A stretch of DNA of 64,000 nt from Devosia sp. (GTDB lineage Bacteria > Pseudomonadota > Alphaproteobacteria > Rhizobiales > Devosiaceae). Shown in pieces: positions 38,375 to 47,005 of this stretch; the first letter of the stretch is position 1, and every line of letters begins with the position of its first letter. Position numbers and translations under genes: made by a program. The notes beneath the pieces were generated by a model. It had not been told where the DNA came from. It saw only the letters and a program-made list of their open reading frames with translations, and searched no databases. The stretch covers positions 51,138 through 115,137 of the forward strand of contig NZ_JACZKG010000003.1 of assembly GCF_014860165.1 (NCBI RefSeq). Direction: 5' to 3'.

Positions 38375-38707
38375 TTAGCCCCTGACTATCGCCGGATACC
38401 CGGCATTTGCCGAGGCAGCGGCAATGGCCTCGATTGTCGTCACGGATGGATCGAACACCACCGTCGCCGTCCTGCCATCGAAATCGACCGTTACAGACCT
38501 GACGCCTTCAACGCCTTCCATCGCCTTTCGTACCGTGACGGGGCAGAGCGCACAGGTCATGCCCGGCACGTCGAAGGTGGCGGTCTGTTCGGTCTCGGCT
38601 GCATAAGCGGCCGAAACAAGAGCGGCCGACGAAACGAGGGCGATAAGCGGCAGGCCGGACAGGCCTATGGCCAGCAATCCCGCCGCAACAACGAGTTTCG
38701 ATTTCAT
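38375..38707 (-). CDS. merP: Periplasmic mercury-binding protein
   Basis: A 110-residue exported protein with a long signal region (about 1-36, ending YAAE) and one HMA domain with GMTCALC (Cys52, Cys55), as in MerP. It takes Hg(II) in the periplasm and passes it to MerT. Its gene lies 14 bases after merT; the ATG at 38707 is the correct start, since the upstream frame overlaps merT. Confidence 0.93.
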   Translation of the reverse strand: MKSKLVVAAGLLAIGLSGLPLIALVSSAALVSAAYAAETEQTATFDVPGMTCALCPVTVRKAMEGVEGVRSVTVDFDGRTATVVFDPSVTTIEAIAAASANAGYPAIVRG

Positions 38708-38721
38708 GGGACCGTTTCTCC

Positions 38722-39120
38722 TCAATAGAACAGTGGTGCCCACCAGTTGATGGTCAGTGCGAGAGCGACCAGCGCGGTCGAGAGCCATAGGACAGTTTTG
38801 GTGATGAGGGCGGATTCAGGCTTGGCACAGTAGGAGCCGACCTCGCAGGCGGGCCAAGCCGTGAAATAGACCTTCCGGAAGCCGAGTCCGATGAAGACGA
38901 GTGCAATACCGGCAAAGATCGGCTTGTAAGGTTCGAGCGCGGTCAGATTGCCGATCCAGGCACCCGATATGCCGAGCGTCAACAGCACGAGCGGCGCGAT
39001 GCAGCACGTCGAGGCGAGGATCGCGCCAACCATGCCGCCGGTGGCGAACCAACTCTTGCGCCGGTCGACGACATCCAGCGGCGCATCCGGCATTGCTGTT
39101 TCGGTTTCCGTGCTGCTCAT
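38722..39120 (-). CDS. merT: Mercuric ion transporter
   Basis: A 132-residue inner-membrane protein with three helices. The first holds STCCIAPL (Cys39-Cys40) and the loop holds ACEVGSYC (Cys92, Cys98), the two mercury-relay pairs of MerT. It imports Hg(II) for reduction. The ATG at 39120 is the first gene behind the mer operator-promoter. Confidence 0.94.
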   Translation of the reverse strand: MSSTETETAMPDAPLDVVDRRKSWFATGGMVGAILASTCCIAPLVLLTLGISGAWIGNLTALEPYKPIFAGIALVFIGLGFRKVYFTAWPACEVGSYCAKPESALITKTVLWLSTALVALALTINWWAPLFY

Positions 39121-39150
39121 GCGGTCCGCCCTCGAAATCCAGTCCAAAGA

Positions 39151-39181
39151 AGGCTACAGTCTGTAGCAACTACAGGCTCAA
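39151..39181 (-). promoter_or_regulatory. MerR-type operator-promoter
   Basis: On the minus strand, -35 TTGAGC (39181-39176), exactly 19 bases of spacer and -10 TAGCCT (39156-39151). The long spacer contains the dyad CTGTAG-TTG-CTACAG (39161-39175), as expected for MerR-activated promoters. merR is divergent, so this also covers its own control region. Confidence 0.85.
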
Positions 39182-39196
39182 GAGGAATTCCGAGAG

Positions 39197-39628
39197 ATGC
39201 TTGATCACGTTTCCGGGAGGGGTTTGCAGCGTGCCGAACTCGCCCGGCGCACCGGCTGCAACCTCGAGACCATCCGCTACTATGAAAAGATCGGCATGAT
39301 ACCCGATCCCCCGCGCACCACATCGGGCTACCGCATCTATGATGACACCCACGTCTCGCGGCTGCGCTTCATCCTGCGGGCCCGTGAACTCGGCTTTTCC
39401 ATCGATGATATTCGCGGCTTGCTGGTTCTGGTCGATGGTGGCACGCAGACCTGCGCCGAGGTGAAAGAGCGCACTGAACGGCACCTGGCCGATGTGCGCG
39501 CCAAGATCGCCGACCTCCGGCGCATCGAGAAAGTCTTGGCGGTGACCGCCGCGCAATGCTCCGGAGACGACGCACCCGGATGCCCGGTACTGGAGACGTT
39601 GGCGTCGCAAGGGGACCTTCCCGGTTGA
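39197..39628 (+). CDS. merR: Mercury-responsive MerR regulator
   Basis: A 143-residue regulator with an N-terminal winged helix (ELARRTGCNLETIRYYEKIG), a coiled-coil dimer helix and metal-binding cysteines: TCAEV near 83, and QCSGDDAPGCPV near 117-127, matching the Cys triad of MerR. It is divergent from merTPA across the mer operator, represses without Hg(II) and activates with it. The ATG at 39197 follows CGAGAG. Confidence 0.93.
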   Translation: MLDHVSGRGLQRAELARRTGCNLETIRYYEKIGMIPDPPRTTSGYRIYDDTHVSRLRFILRARELGFSIDDIRGLLVLVDGGTQTCAEVKERTERHLADVRAKIADLRRIEKVLAVTAAQCSGDDAPGCPVLETLASQGDLPG

Positions 39629-39641
39629 TGCCGGAGAGAGC

Positions 39642-39848
39642 TCAGTTTCCTCTGCGACCTTCCGTCTTTACGATCTCGCGATAGGCCCCGATCAAGGCAC
39701 TACTAGATTGCGGGCCCTCGATCCCGTCGCGATCGAGTTTCTCCAGCGCGGCGAGCATGAATTCGGCAATGTCGGGCCGGTCTTGCCGGCAGGCACACCT
39801 GAGCACGCGCAGGATATCACGCTCCAACTTGTCGGTGTTCGAGGCCAT
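39642..39848 (-). CDS. Small conserved-looking protein of unknown function
   Basis: A 68-residue helical protein (MASNTDKLERDILRVLRCAC and onward) with two cysteines. An excellent AAGGAGGTGACC site precedes the ATG at 39848, which is better than the GTG at 39857. It lies downstream of ccdA on the same strand. Function unknown; perhaps a small accessory to the redox cluster. Confidence 0.6.
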   Translation of the reverse strand: MASNTDKLERDILRVLRCACRQDRPDIAEFMLAALEKLDRDGIEGPQSSSALIGAYREIVKTEGRRGN

Positions 39849-39936
39849 CGCGGTCACCTCCTTACTTTGGTCGAGCGTGCGCCTTCCAGCGCTGGGAAGG
39901 TCAAATCACGATCTCTTCAACCGCCCCGGAGCGAAC

Positions 39937-40677
39937 TCAGCCGATTGCGGACAACACCGGAAACGTCTCCAGGAGCCAGAAGGCGAAGGCCGAGAGATAG
40001 CCAGTCATCATGGCGACGCCCATAACGATCATGATAGCCCCAGCGAAAGTTCGCAGAATACGTCCGAGGCGTCCGAATGCCTTCAGTCTGGCAGACAGGG
40101 TGTCGGTGAAGACGGCGGCGAGCAGGAATGGCACGCCCAGGCCCAGCGAATAGATCGTCAGCAGCGCAATACCATCTGCAACCGTTGCCGACCCGGCGCC
40201 GACCGTCAGGATGGCGCCGAGGATCGGGCCGATGCATGGGGTCCAGCCGAAGGCGAAGGCCAGGCCGAGAACATAGGCCGATACGGCCTTGCCGCCGGGC
40301 ATGTCCAGATGAAACCGCGCCTCGCGCATCATCCAGGTGGGCCGGATCGTTCCGAGCATGAATAGCCCAAATAGCGTGACGATCCCGCCCCCGACGATGT
40401 TCATTTCGAACCGGTAACGGAGCAGCATCTGTCCGAGTGCGGTGGCGCTGGCGCCAAGGATGACGAAGACGGTCGTGAAACCGAGCACGAAGCAGAGACT
40501 GAGGCCGAGCGTTGCGCTTCGGGCGACAGCGACCTCACCTGACTGTGAGGCAAAGGTCGACCGGCCGGCGATGTAGGACACATATCCCGGCACCAGCGGT
40601 AGCACGCAGGGCGACAGGAACGAGATAATGCCGGCAACGAAGGCGCTGAGGATGCCGATATTGGAGAGTTCAGGCAT
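39937..40677 (-). CDS. ccdA: CcdA-type thiol-disulfide transmembrane protein
   Basis: A 246-residue protein with six membrane helices. The helix-1 motif SFLSPCVLPLVPGY and the helix-4 motif FGWTPCIGPILG carry the cysteines that move reducing power from cytoplasmic thioredoxin to the periplasm, as in CcdA or the DsbD core. Its substrates here are likely the TlpA/CcmG/SCO1 proteins encoded upstream on the same strand. Confidence 0.92.
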   Translation of the reverse strand: MPELSNIGILSAFVAGIISFLSPCVLPLVPGYVSYIAGRSTFASQSGEVAVARSATLGLSLCFVLGFTTVFVILGASATALGQMLLRYRFEMNIVGGGIVTLFGLFMLGTIRPTWMMREARFHLDMPGGKAVSAYVLGLAFAFGWTPCIGPILGAILTVGAGSATVADGIALLTIYSLGLGVPFLLAAVFTDTLSARLKAFGRLGRILRTFAGAIMIVMGVAMMTGYLSAFAFWLLETFPVLSAIG

Positions 40678-40707
40678 TCGGAGGGACTTTCAGTTGCATT
40701 TCCGGCT

Positions 40708-41511
40708 TCATCGATTGTCGCCTTCGCGGGCACGCTCAATCAGTCCCTGCAGGGTTTGCAGGTCAGTGGCGCCACGCAGGATTTCGTCACCGATGGCAAA
40801 GCCCGGCGTGCCGTTAATCCGCAGCGCCTGGGCGAGTGCGAAATTGCGCTCGATCTCGGCGTCGATCGCGGGATCAGCCATGTCGGTCCTGAGCTGCTCG
40901 AGATCGAGACCGATCTCTTCCGCAATGGCCAACACCCGGGCTTCGTCGGCAGAGCCCGAGACCTGCATAAGCGCTTTGTGGAATCGCGGATAGTCATTCT
41001 GACGGCGCGCAGCGAGTGCGGCTCTTGCCGCGAACACGGAGTTTGGCCCGAGGATGGGGAACTCCTTGTAGACGATGCGCAGTTGCGGATCGCCCGCTTC
41101 CGCCTCCACCATCGCTGGCGCGACCTCGCGGCAATAGGGACAGTTGTAGTCGAAGAACTCGACCAGGGTCACATCGCCTTGCGGATTGCCGCCAACCGGG
41201 CTTTCCGGGCTGTTGAGCAATTCGTCGCGATGAGTGGCAAGGGCCGCTTGCGCTTCGGTCTGTTCGGCACCCCGCTGGCGCTGCTCAAGGTTTCGCATGG
41301 CCTCGACGATGACCTCCGGGTTGGCAACAAGATATTCGCGGACGCGCCGCTCAAACGCGTCCTGCGGCAGAGTCTCCAGCGGGGCCTCGAGCTGCTGGCC
41401 TGCCCGGAACCCAGGATCAAGCAGATACCAGGAGCCTGCCGCAATGATGAGCAACAGGGGTAGAAGGAGGAATCCGAGCCGGCGTCCGGCAAATCTCAAA
41501 TGGTGTGTCAA
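40708..41511 (-). CDS. DsbA-family (Com1-like) disulfide oxidoreductase
   Basis: A protein of about 267 residues with an N-terminal membrane anchor and a thioredoxin fold. The active site FDYNCPYC (Cys124, Cys127) and the cis-Pro loop GTPGFAIGDE fit the Com1/DsbA-type family. The TTG at 41511 has a GGGAGAA site and lies 17 bases past the sco1 stop; the longer frame from 41556 would overlap sco1. Probably oxidises or isomerises periplasmic thiols together with CcdA. Confidence 0.82.
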   Translation of the reverse strand: MTHHLRFAGRRLGFLLLPLLLIIAAGSWYLLDPGFRAGQQLEAPLETLPQDAFERRVREYLVANPEVIVEAMRNLEQRQRGAEQTEAQAALATHRDELLNSPESPVGGNPQGDVTLVEFFDYNCPYCREVAPAMVEAEAGDPQLRIVYKEFPILGPNSVFAARAALAARRQNDYPRFHKALMQVSGSADEARVLAIAEEIGLDLEQLRTDMADPAIDAEIERNFALAQALRINGTPGFAIGDEILRGATDLQTLQGLIERAREGDNR

Positions 41512-41528
41512 CGTGCTTCTCCCGCCAT

Positions 41529-42221
41529 TCAGAACCAGCCCATGAACCGTTCCCACCAGCCGTTCTCGACTGCTGGCTTTGGTGCCTGGGCGTTGTTGAC
41601 GAGCCCGTTGACATAGAGGACCATGTTGACCGGCTCGAAGCGCAGCCCATGGAACTTGGCTGCGAGCCGGCCGTCGCGGTCGATGACATGGGTCACCACG
41701 CCGTGCATCTGCTGGCCGTCCTCGGTCTCGGTGAACTCTAACCCATAGGTGCGCGCCAGAACGCGGGTCGCATCCTCGGGCTCGTCCAGCTTCCTGGTGA
41801 GGAAGATCCAGTTGACCGGATCGAGGCGGTGCGCCTCGCCGTAGCCTTCCATGACTGCTGACGTGTCACGTTCGGGGTCGGTCGTTACGGTGACGAACTG
41901 GATTTGCGTCTTCATCGGCGATTGGTTGAGCAGCCGCTGGATCTCGGCGAGCCTTTCCGAATGCAGCGGGCAGACGTCGAGGCAGCCCGCATAGATGAAA
42001 TTGAGGATGACGATCTTGCCCGCGAAATCGGCAAGGCTCACCGCCTCTCCCTTGGCATCCACCAGGTCAAAGCCGGGCGCTGGCTGATCGATGGCCTGAA
42101 AGAACTTCTCCTTGTCGCCCATCACCGCGTCAAGGTTGGCGCCGGGGTGATGAGCAATGGCGGGCGCAGACAGCGCCAGCAGGGTCACGCAGACAACTGC
42201 AACAAATCTCGAGATACGCAT
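41529..42221 (-). CDS. SCO1/SenC copper chaperone
   Basis: A 230-residue exported protein (signal peptide about 1-23). Copper ligands are CLDVC (Cys80, Cys84) and His173, the SCO pattern CxxxC plus His. SCO proteins deliver copper to CuA oxidases or reduce their cysteines. No cytochrome oxidase gene is nearby, so the copper acceptor may be elsewhere or may be one of the enzymes of this island. Confidence 0.9.
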   Translation of the reverse strand: MRISRFVAVVCVTLLALSAPAIAHHPGANLDAVMGDKEKFFQAIDQPAPGFDLVDAKGEAVSLADFAGKIVILNFIYAGCLDVCPLHSERLAEIQRLLNQSPMKTQIQFVTVTTDPERDTSAVMEGYGEAHRLDPVNWIFLTRKLDEPEDATRVLARTYGLEFTETEDGQQMHGVVTHVIDRDGRLAAKFHGLRFEPVNMVLYVNGLVNNAQAPKPAVENGWWERFMGWF

Positions 42222-42269
42222 GATCGCTTTCCTTGGGACAGGGACGCCGGCGTCAACCGTTTCCCCGCT

Positions 42270-42596
42270 TCACGCGTCGGTCCGGGGCTTGACGGGTGCC
42301 GTTTCGTCGCCAGCGGCAGCGACGTTTTCGGCCTGGTTTGACTTGCTAGAACCGCCGGTCATCCGGTGAATGCAGAGTCCGAGCGCGCACATGACCGCGC
42401 AAGGAGCGAGCGCCAGGATCAGCGGGGCCGCCCCCACGGCGGCCAGCCAGCTCCAATTGAACGCGAGACCGCCAGCGACCGCGACCGCGGCAAGTATGAG
42501 GAGGCCGCGGCGACCGCGGAGGTAGTAACGTATCGCGTGGAGGAGGTCGCGGCCAAGCGAACCGGTTTCTGCATTGGGCTGTCGTGTCGTGGTCAT
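42270..42596 (-). CDS. Small membrane protein beside SCO1
   Basis: A 108-residue protein with two hydrophobic segments (about 33-50 and 52-75) ending in ALAPCAVMCALGLC, a cluster of three cysteines near the membrane reminiscent of DUF2933-like proteins. It lies between tlpA and sco1 on the same strand. A role in copper or thiol transfer is plausible; the family is uncertain. Confidence 0.6.
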   Translation of the reverse strand: MTTTRQPNAETGSLGRDLLHAIRYYLRGRRGLLILAAVAVAGGLAFNWSWLAAVGAAPLILALAPCAVMCALGLCIHRMTGGSSKSNQAENVAAAGDETAPVKPRTDA

Positions 42597-42609
42597 GAGG
42601 ATTTCCCTT

Positions 42610-43227
42610 TCAGTGCGAGGTCAGATGGGTTTTGAGAAACGCGATCATCTCGGGCGTGTCCCACTCAGCCGGCCCGACGAGCCGCCCAAGTTCCCGGCCG
42701 TCGGCGTCGATGAGGAGCGTCGTCGGCAGACCGACGGCCGCAAGGTCGAACGAGGCCCGCATCGAGGCGTCGACATAGAGACCGAGATGTTGGATGCCGA
42801 TCTCGGTATAGAACTTGCGGACCACTTCGGGTCCCGCCCTGTCGACCGAAAGCGGCACGACCTCGAAACCAGGGCCGCCGAGTGCCGCCTCGAGTGCGTC
42901 GAGCGTCGGCATTTCCTCGCGGCAGGGCACGCACCAGGTCGCCCAGACGTTGAGCAGAACCGTCCTGCCTTTGAATGAGGCGAGCGTGAGGGGCCTGCCG
43001 CTCCCGTCCTCGAAGGTGATCTCGGGGTGTGGCTGCGGGGTTTCATGAATGACGAAGGTCTGGGACGGGGCGGTCGCAGCAGCCTGGTCGTTGCGGCTTG
43101 TGGGCGCGCCCGATGGCCTATCGCCGCCGCTGTAAATCGCGCTGGCAATCGCAACCGCGACCAGCGCGAGTACCCCTGCCGCTAGAGAGACAGATATCGC
43201 GCGCTGCCGGTGTAAGAGGCCCGTCAT
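42610..43227 (-). CDS. TlpA-like thiol-disulfide reductase
   Basis: A 205-residue periplasmic, membrane-anchored thioredoxin. N-terminal helix at about 10-32, then the domain with VWATWCVPC (Cys99, Cys102) and GLPTTLLID. TlpA proteins reduce SCO1 and CuA sites in alphaproteobacteria, which fits the sco1 gene downstream. It overlaps the ccmG-like gene by four bases; the ATG at 43227 is the start. Confidence 0.85.
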   Translation of the reverse strand: MTGLLHRQRAISVSLAAGVLALVAVAIASAIYSGGDRPSGAPTSRNDQAAATAPSQTFVIHETPQPHPEITFEDGSGRPLTLASFKGRTVLLNVWATWCVPCREEMPTLDALEAALGGPGFEVVPLSVDRAGPEVVRKFYTEIGIQHLGLYVDASMRASFDLAAVGLPTTLLIDADGRELGRLVGPAEWDTPEMIAFLKTHLTSH

Positions 43228-43826
43228 TGGCCGCCCTCCGGCATGTACGGGTCTTCCGCCTGTTGGCGAAGCGATTCGACGAGCGGCAGGATGGTCCTGG
43301 TGAGCACCTCTTCGCTCACGGGCCCGATGTGCTTGTAGGCGATGCGACCGTCTGCACCGATGACGAAGGTCTCGGGCACGCCATAGACACCCCAATCGAT
43401 CGCTACGCGTCCGCTAACGTCGGCCCCGGTGCGTCTATAAGGATCGCCGAGACTGTCCAGCCACTTCGCCGCGTCGTCCGGCTGATCCTTGTAGTTGAGG
43501 CCGTGCAGCGGCACGGTGCCTTGCGCCGTCAGCTTCATGAACAGGGGATGTTCCTCTCGGCAGGCGACGCACCAGGATGCAAAGACATTGACTAGCGAGA
43601 CTTCGCCCTTGAGATCTGTGCCCGACAACCCGAGCGTTCGCCCCTGCACAGGCGGCAGATCGAAATCGGGCACCGCCTTGCCCAGCAGCGTGGACGGGAG
43701 GTTGCTTGGATCGCGGTTCAGACCCCAGGCGAGCACGATGACAAGAGTGGCCGCGACGGCAAGTGGCAGGAAGGCCAGGATGCTGCGCCGCGTTGTGGCA
43801 GCGGGTTGTTTTCCGACTGTGCTCAT
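43224..43826 (-). CDS. CcmG/DsbE-like thiol-disulfide oxidoreductase
   Basis: A 200-residue anchored thioredoxin with the CcmG/DsbE layout: N-terminal helix (about 16-34), FDLPPVQGRTLGLSG, active site ASWCVACREEHP (Cys86, Cys89), YGVPETFVI with cis-Pro. CcmG keeps apocytochrome c cysteines reduced. A cytochrome c gene is coupled upstream (four-base overlap), so it may serve this cytochrome. Confidence 0.88.
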   Translation of the reverse strand: MSTVGKQPAATTRRSILAFLPLAVAATLVIVLAWGLNRDPSNLPSTLLGKAVPDFDLPPVQGRTLGLSGTDLKGEVSLVNVFASWCVACREEHPLFMKLTAQGTVPLHGLNYKDQPDDAAKWLDSLGDPYRRTGADVSGRVAIDWGVYGVPETFVIGADGRIAYKHIGPVSEEVLTRTILPLVESLRQQAEDPYMPEGGQ

Positions 43827-44329
43827 GAACCGCCCTCGTCATTGGCCGTCACCTGCGCCTGGAAACCCCGTTGGCGCTCGGGCCATGTGCTCTTGACAAA
43901 GGCGAGTACGGCGGCGATCTCGTCGTCACTCAAGATCTCGGCGAAGGCGGGCATGTCGCTCTCATAGCCCGGGACGACTCCGCCGACGCCTAGCTTGGTG
44001 ATGGCGAACAGGTCCTGGTCCGAGTGGTGCCAGGTGTGACCGCTCTCATCGTGCGGTGGCGCGGGCATGCGGCCGTTGTCGAGGCGGCGCATCCAGTCCG
44101 GCTGGCCCTCGAGGTTTGCGCCGTGGCAGGAGGCGCAGTTTTGCGCATAGACCTCACGGCCGCGGGCGATCTGCTCGCCCGTCACGGGCCGGCCAAGGAC
44201 GGTCAGGCCATCTGGCGGTGCCTGCATTCCCGCGCCCCATGCCACTGCCACGGCCATCGCAATGGCGGCCAAACCGGCGGTCGCCATGAGCAGTCGCTTC
44301 GCCTCCACTCCGCTTATGAGCTCACTCAT
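43823..44329 (-). CDS. Class I cytochrome c
   Basis: A 168-residue protein with an N-terminal hydrophobic segment (12-32), haem site CASCH (Cys65, Cys68, His69) and a probable axial Met126 in YESDMPAF. The C-terminal helix has LAFVKSTWPE. It could carry electrons in the periplasm, for instance to NirK or an oxidase elsewhere, but no partner is encoded next to it. Overlaps the DUF411 gene. Confidence 0.88.
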   Translation of the reverse strand: MSELISGVEAKRLLMATAGLAAIAMAVAVAWGAGMQAPPDGLTVLGRPVTGEQIARGREVYAQNCASCHGANLEGQPDWMRRLDNGRMPAPPHDESGHTWHHSDQDLFAITKLGVGGVVPGYESDMPAFAEILSDDEIAAVLAFVKSTWPERQRGFQAQVTANDEGGS

Positions 44330-44804
44330 CGGAATAAACGGTAACGCCGTTCTCGCCGAACGAGTAGGTCTTCAGCGTGCCAGTTTTCGCCGGCGCCATG
44401 CCGGGAGCATTCCCCGGCATCCCGGGCAGGGTGATCCCAGTGATGTCCGGACGCTCGCTGACCAGTCGCTCGATGATCTCGACCGGTACGAGCCCGCTCA
44501 CGACATAGCCGTCGATCTCTGCCAGGTGGCATCCAATCCCCTGCTGCGGAACCCCGGCCTCGATCGAGCGCTTGTCGAAGTCGCGGTCATCAATGCGCGT
44601 CACGGAAAAGCCGTTGGCCTCCAGATATTCGGCATAGACATCGCAGCATCCGCAGTTCGGATCGCGCCAGATCGTGATCGCTTTGGCATCGGCAATGCTC
44701 TCGCCTGCTTCTTGCGGGTCCTGGGCTGTGGTCAACGCGGTGAAACCCACGCCAGCGGCGGCGGCCAGTACCGCAACGGTTGCGACGATAATGATCTTTT
44801 TCAT
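44322..44804 (-). CDS. DUF411 periplasmic metal-binding protein (second copy)
   Basis: A 160-residue protein with an N-terminal membrane anchor/signal (1-27). DUF411 motifs are DPNCGCCDVYAEYL and GCHLAEIDGYVVSGLVP, as in the copy at 2024-2461. A Met/Pro/Gly loop (GMPGNAPGMAP) lies near the C-terminus, as in the first copy. Overlaps the cytochrome c gene by eight bases and is probably translated with it. Likely copper binding. Confidence 0.88.
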   Translation of the reverse strand: MKKIIIVATVAVLAAAAGVGFTALTTAQDPQEAGESIADAKAITIWRDPNCGCCDVYAEYLEANGFSVTRIDDRDFDKRSIEAGVPQQGIGCHLAEIDGYVVSGLVPVEIIERLVSERPDITGITLPGMPGNAPGMAPAKTGTLKTYSFGENGVTVYSDE

Positions 44805-44815
44805 GATGTTCTCCG

Positions 44816-45781
44816 TTACAGGTTTGCGGCTACGGTCCAGCTCTTACCGCCATCGCGACTTTGGATGAGGCCGTCCCTCGTTAAAGCGGCGACAGAATCG
44901 GCATTGCCGGGATGGACAGCGATCGCTTCGGCGCGAAAAGTTGAGCGTTGCGCCCAGACGACTCCGGCGTCCTCGGACACCCAGACACCCGAAGGCAGGG
45001 CGGCATAGAGCCTGCTCGCAAGCGATGCAGCACTGACCAGTGCAATGACCGGTTCCCCGCCCGGCAGCGGGGCGTGGGGCGCTGGCGCTGCCCCGGATAC
45101 CAATGCGTCCATGGCGTCGCCGGGCTGTACGTCCTGCCAGCGGCAGAAGCAGTCGGGCACCCGTGTCAGGCCTAATTCGGTTCCGGCATAAACCCAGATG
45201 CCACCCATGCCTGTGGCCAGCTCGACCGAGGCCAATGCCGTCAGATCGCGTTCCGCTTCCGCCAGCCATGGCCTGTCCATGGCGAAAGCCCAGGATCGGC
45301 CGGCATCCTCGCTCTTCCACAGACCGTCGTCGCGAAGCGCCGCATAGAGGGTGTCCGGCTTGGCTGCCGCCATGGTGATCGCCGTTACCGGCGCGTCCGG
45401 CAGGCCCTGACGTCTCCCCTCCCAGCTGCGCCCGCCGTCTTCGGACAGAGCGACGCCGTCGGCCAACCCCGCAACAATTCGGCCGGGACGATCGGGATGC
45501 GCGGCAAGTGCCAGAATGTTGCCTCCCGCCGGGGCGGGCAGCGGTGACCACGCTTCATCGCCGTCGCGGCGGGACAGCCCATCGTGAGCAACAATCAGCG
45601 CGTCGCCGTCGAAGGCTATTGCGGAACCCGCAGTGCTGCTCCTCGCGTCCGGCTGGACGCCGTGATCGACATCCGCCTCTGCGCCGAGAGGGCGCGAGAA
45701 GGGAACTGTCGCAACGACCAGGAAAGCGCTGGCAGATGTGAGAAAGGTCCGACGCGTCGGCGTCGATAAATACGATATCAT
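44816..45781 (-). CDS. BNR/sialidase-like repeat protein, Tat-exported
   Basis: A protein of about 321 residues with a Tat-like signal (PTRRTFLTSASAFLV) and repeated beta-propeller motifs: SEDGGRSWEG, SEDAGRSWAF, SEDAGVVWAQ and SRDGGKSWTV, the Asp-box (BNR) pattern. Such F510-type propellers occur beside copper/cytochrome genes. The ATG at 45781 sits inside a perfect palindrome; an upstream start at 45814 would also keep the Tat motif. Role unknown. Confidence 0.78.
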   Translation of the reverse strand: MISYLSTPTRRTFLTSASAFLVVATVPFSRPLGAEADVDHGVQPDARSSTAGSAIAFDGDALIVAHDGLSRRDGDEAWSPLPAPAGGNILALAAHPDRPGRIVAGLADGVALSEDGGRSWEGRRQGLPDAPVTAITMAAAKPDTLYAALRDDGLWKSEDAGRSWAFAMDRPWLAEAERDLTALASVELATGMGGIWVYAGTELGLTRVPDCFCRWQDVQPGDAMDALVSGAAPAPHAPLPGGEPVIALVSAASLASRLYAALPSGVWVSEDAGVVWAQRSTFRAEAIAVHPGNADSVAALTRDGLIQSRDGGKSWTVAANL

Positions 45782-45910
45782 GATATCCAACCATCCTGAG
45801 GGCGCTCGCGTCACCTCGGGCGCAGCGCGCTACAAAGCAGAGTCACGGGCGGTCAGACGAACCGCGCGTGACCGTCAGACACCGCGAGCCGGAACAAAGT
45901 CCGGACGGCG

Positions 45911-46246
45911 TCAGCTCAGGATGATGGATCGCGGAGGGTAGGGATCAGGCGGCCCGGTGCGCCCAGCGACGCTGCGGACCTCGAAGCACGCCGTGCAGGA
46001 CGTTGCCGGCAGCAAACCCGTGCGTATCGATGGAAGCACCGCCATGACCGGCGTCACGCAGATGCTGTCGCAGGAAAGAGCTTGGCCGTCGGCATCCGGG
46101 CATCCTTGGCAATCGCTCATGCCCATGTCGGCGCTCGAAAGCGACATTGCGACATCCATGGCCGTAACGCTCGTGCCATGCGCAACCGTGCCTACCGCAA
46201 ATGCGGCGACCAGCGCGATCAGCAATGCACGCACAAGAGTTGCCAT
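45911..46246 (-). CDS. Cys-containing exported protein (paralogue of 32645 product)
   Basis: A 111-residue protein with a signal peptide (about 1-24), a Met-rich patch (DVAMSLSSADMGMSDC), then DCQGCPDADGQALSCDSIC and a proline-rich tail. It shares layout with the product at 32645-33007. Both are near copper genes. It is the first gene of the minus-strand redox cluster. A DUF2946-like identity is possible but unproved. Confidence 0.6.
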   Translation of the reverse strand: MATLVRALLIALVAAFAVGTVAHGTSVTAMDVAMSLSSADMGMSDCQGCPDADGQALSCDSICVTPVMAVLPSIRTGLLPATSCTACFEVRSVAGRTGPPDPYPPRSIILS

Positions 46247-46958
46247 GGGCCAAAACTAGACACTTATATCGCCGGTGTCCACGCGCCGTTTGCCGCATGT
46301 TCCCGTGGTCGACGCGGCGGTTGCTGGGGTCGCCACTCTGGCGGAAGTCGGAATGCTGGTCTTCGTCGTCGATGTGGTCATTGGAACTATTCCCCAGAAT
46401 GCTTGCCATGCGACCAGCTTGAGCGGACGCGAAGCCCTTCAGTTTGGGCGTGGGGCATCGCCTAGGCAAACCGTAGTCAGCCTTTGACCGGAGGGGAATG
46501 TCGGACGCTTGACGATCGGAGGGATGAGATTGGGGACGCCATCCTGGACATCGCAAGGTGGAGTTCGGCCTGATGCGGGACTGGCTCGCCCGGCTGGAGG
46601 GGCCGCTGGCGCAACCCGGATGCCGTTCGTGGAAATGGGTATCGCCAATGCGCCGATGTTGGCCAGCTTCGGCCGCCTCATGGGTCGCTAAAGGTCGAAC
46701 TTCTCAAAGACGGCGGACGCCTCGCCAAACGCTCAAACACGCTGTTGGCAGCGCCCATGGCCCGGATGGCGGAGCAGTTCTCCGCCATGGGACATGCTGG
46801 CAAGGCGGACGCGCTGCTCCTGCGGCGCGAGGCAGCAGCTCACGCCTCCCCGGTTGGCTGCGGTCTAGACGACGGCGCTACTTGCGCTACGCTACGGCTC
46901 GCCAAGCGTGGCGGGTATAGTGACGCTAGCGGCTTCCCCGGTTGACCCGCCCGTTGTC
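46247..46958. other. Region of decayed coding remnants
   Basis: No intact gene. Around 46520-46880 the plus strand gives fragments in different frames (LDDRRDEIGDAILDIA, then VEFGLMRDWLARLEGPLA, then LKVELLKDGGRLAKRSN and AEQFSAMGHAGKADALLLRRE) that would join into one protein after two shifts. This looks like a frameshifted gene; I do not recognise the family. Confidence 0.4.
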
Positions 46959-46971
46959 GTAATGTTATTAC
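46959..46971 (+). promoter_or_regulatory. Zur-like palindrome
   Basis: GTAATGTTATTAC is a perfect AT-rich palindrome just before the zinc/manganese importer genes, 35 bases ahead of the first small frame. It resembles Zur boxes of alphaproteobacteria. Mur or another Fur-family protein is an alternative. Confidence 0.6.
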
Positions 46972-47005
46972 ATTTTCAGTTTTGTGCTGTTAGGCCCACA
47001 TTCAG

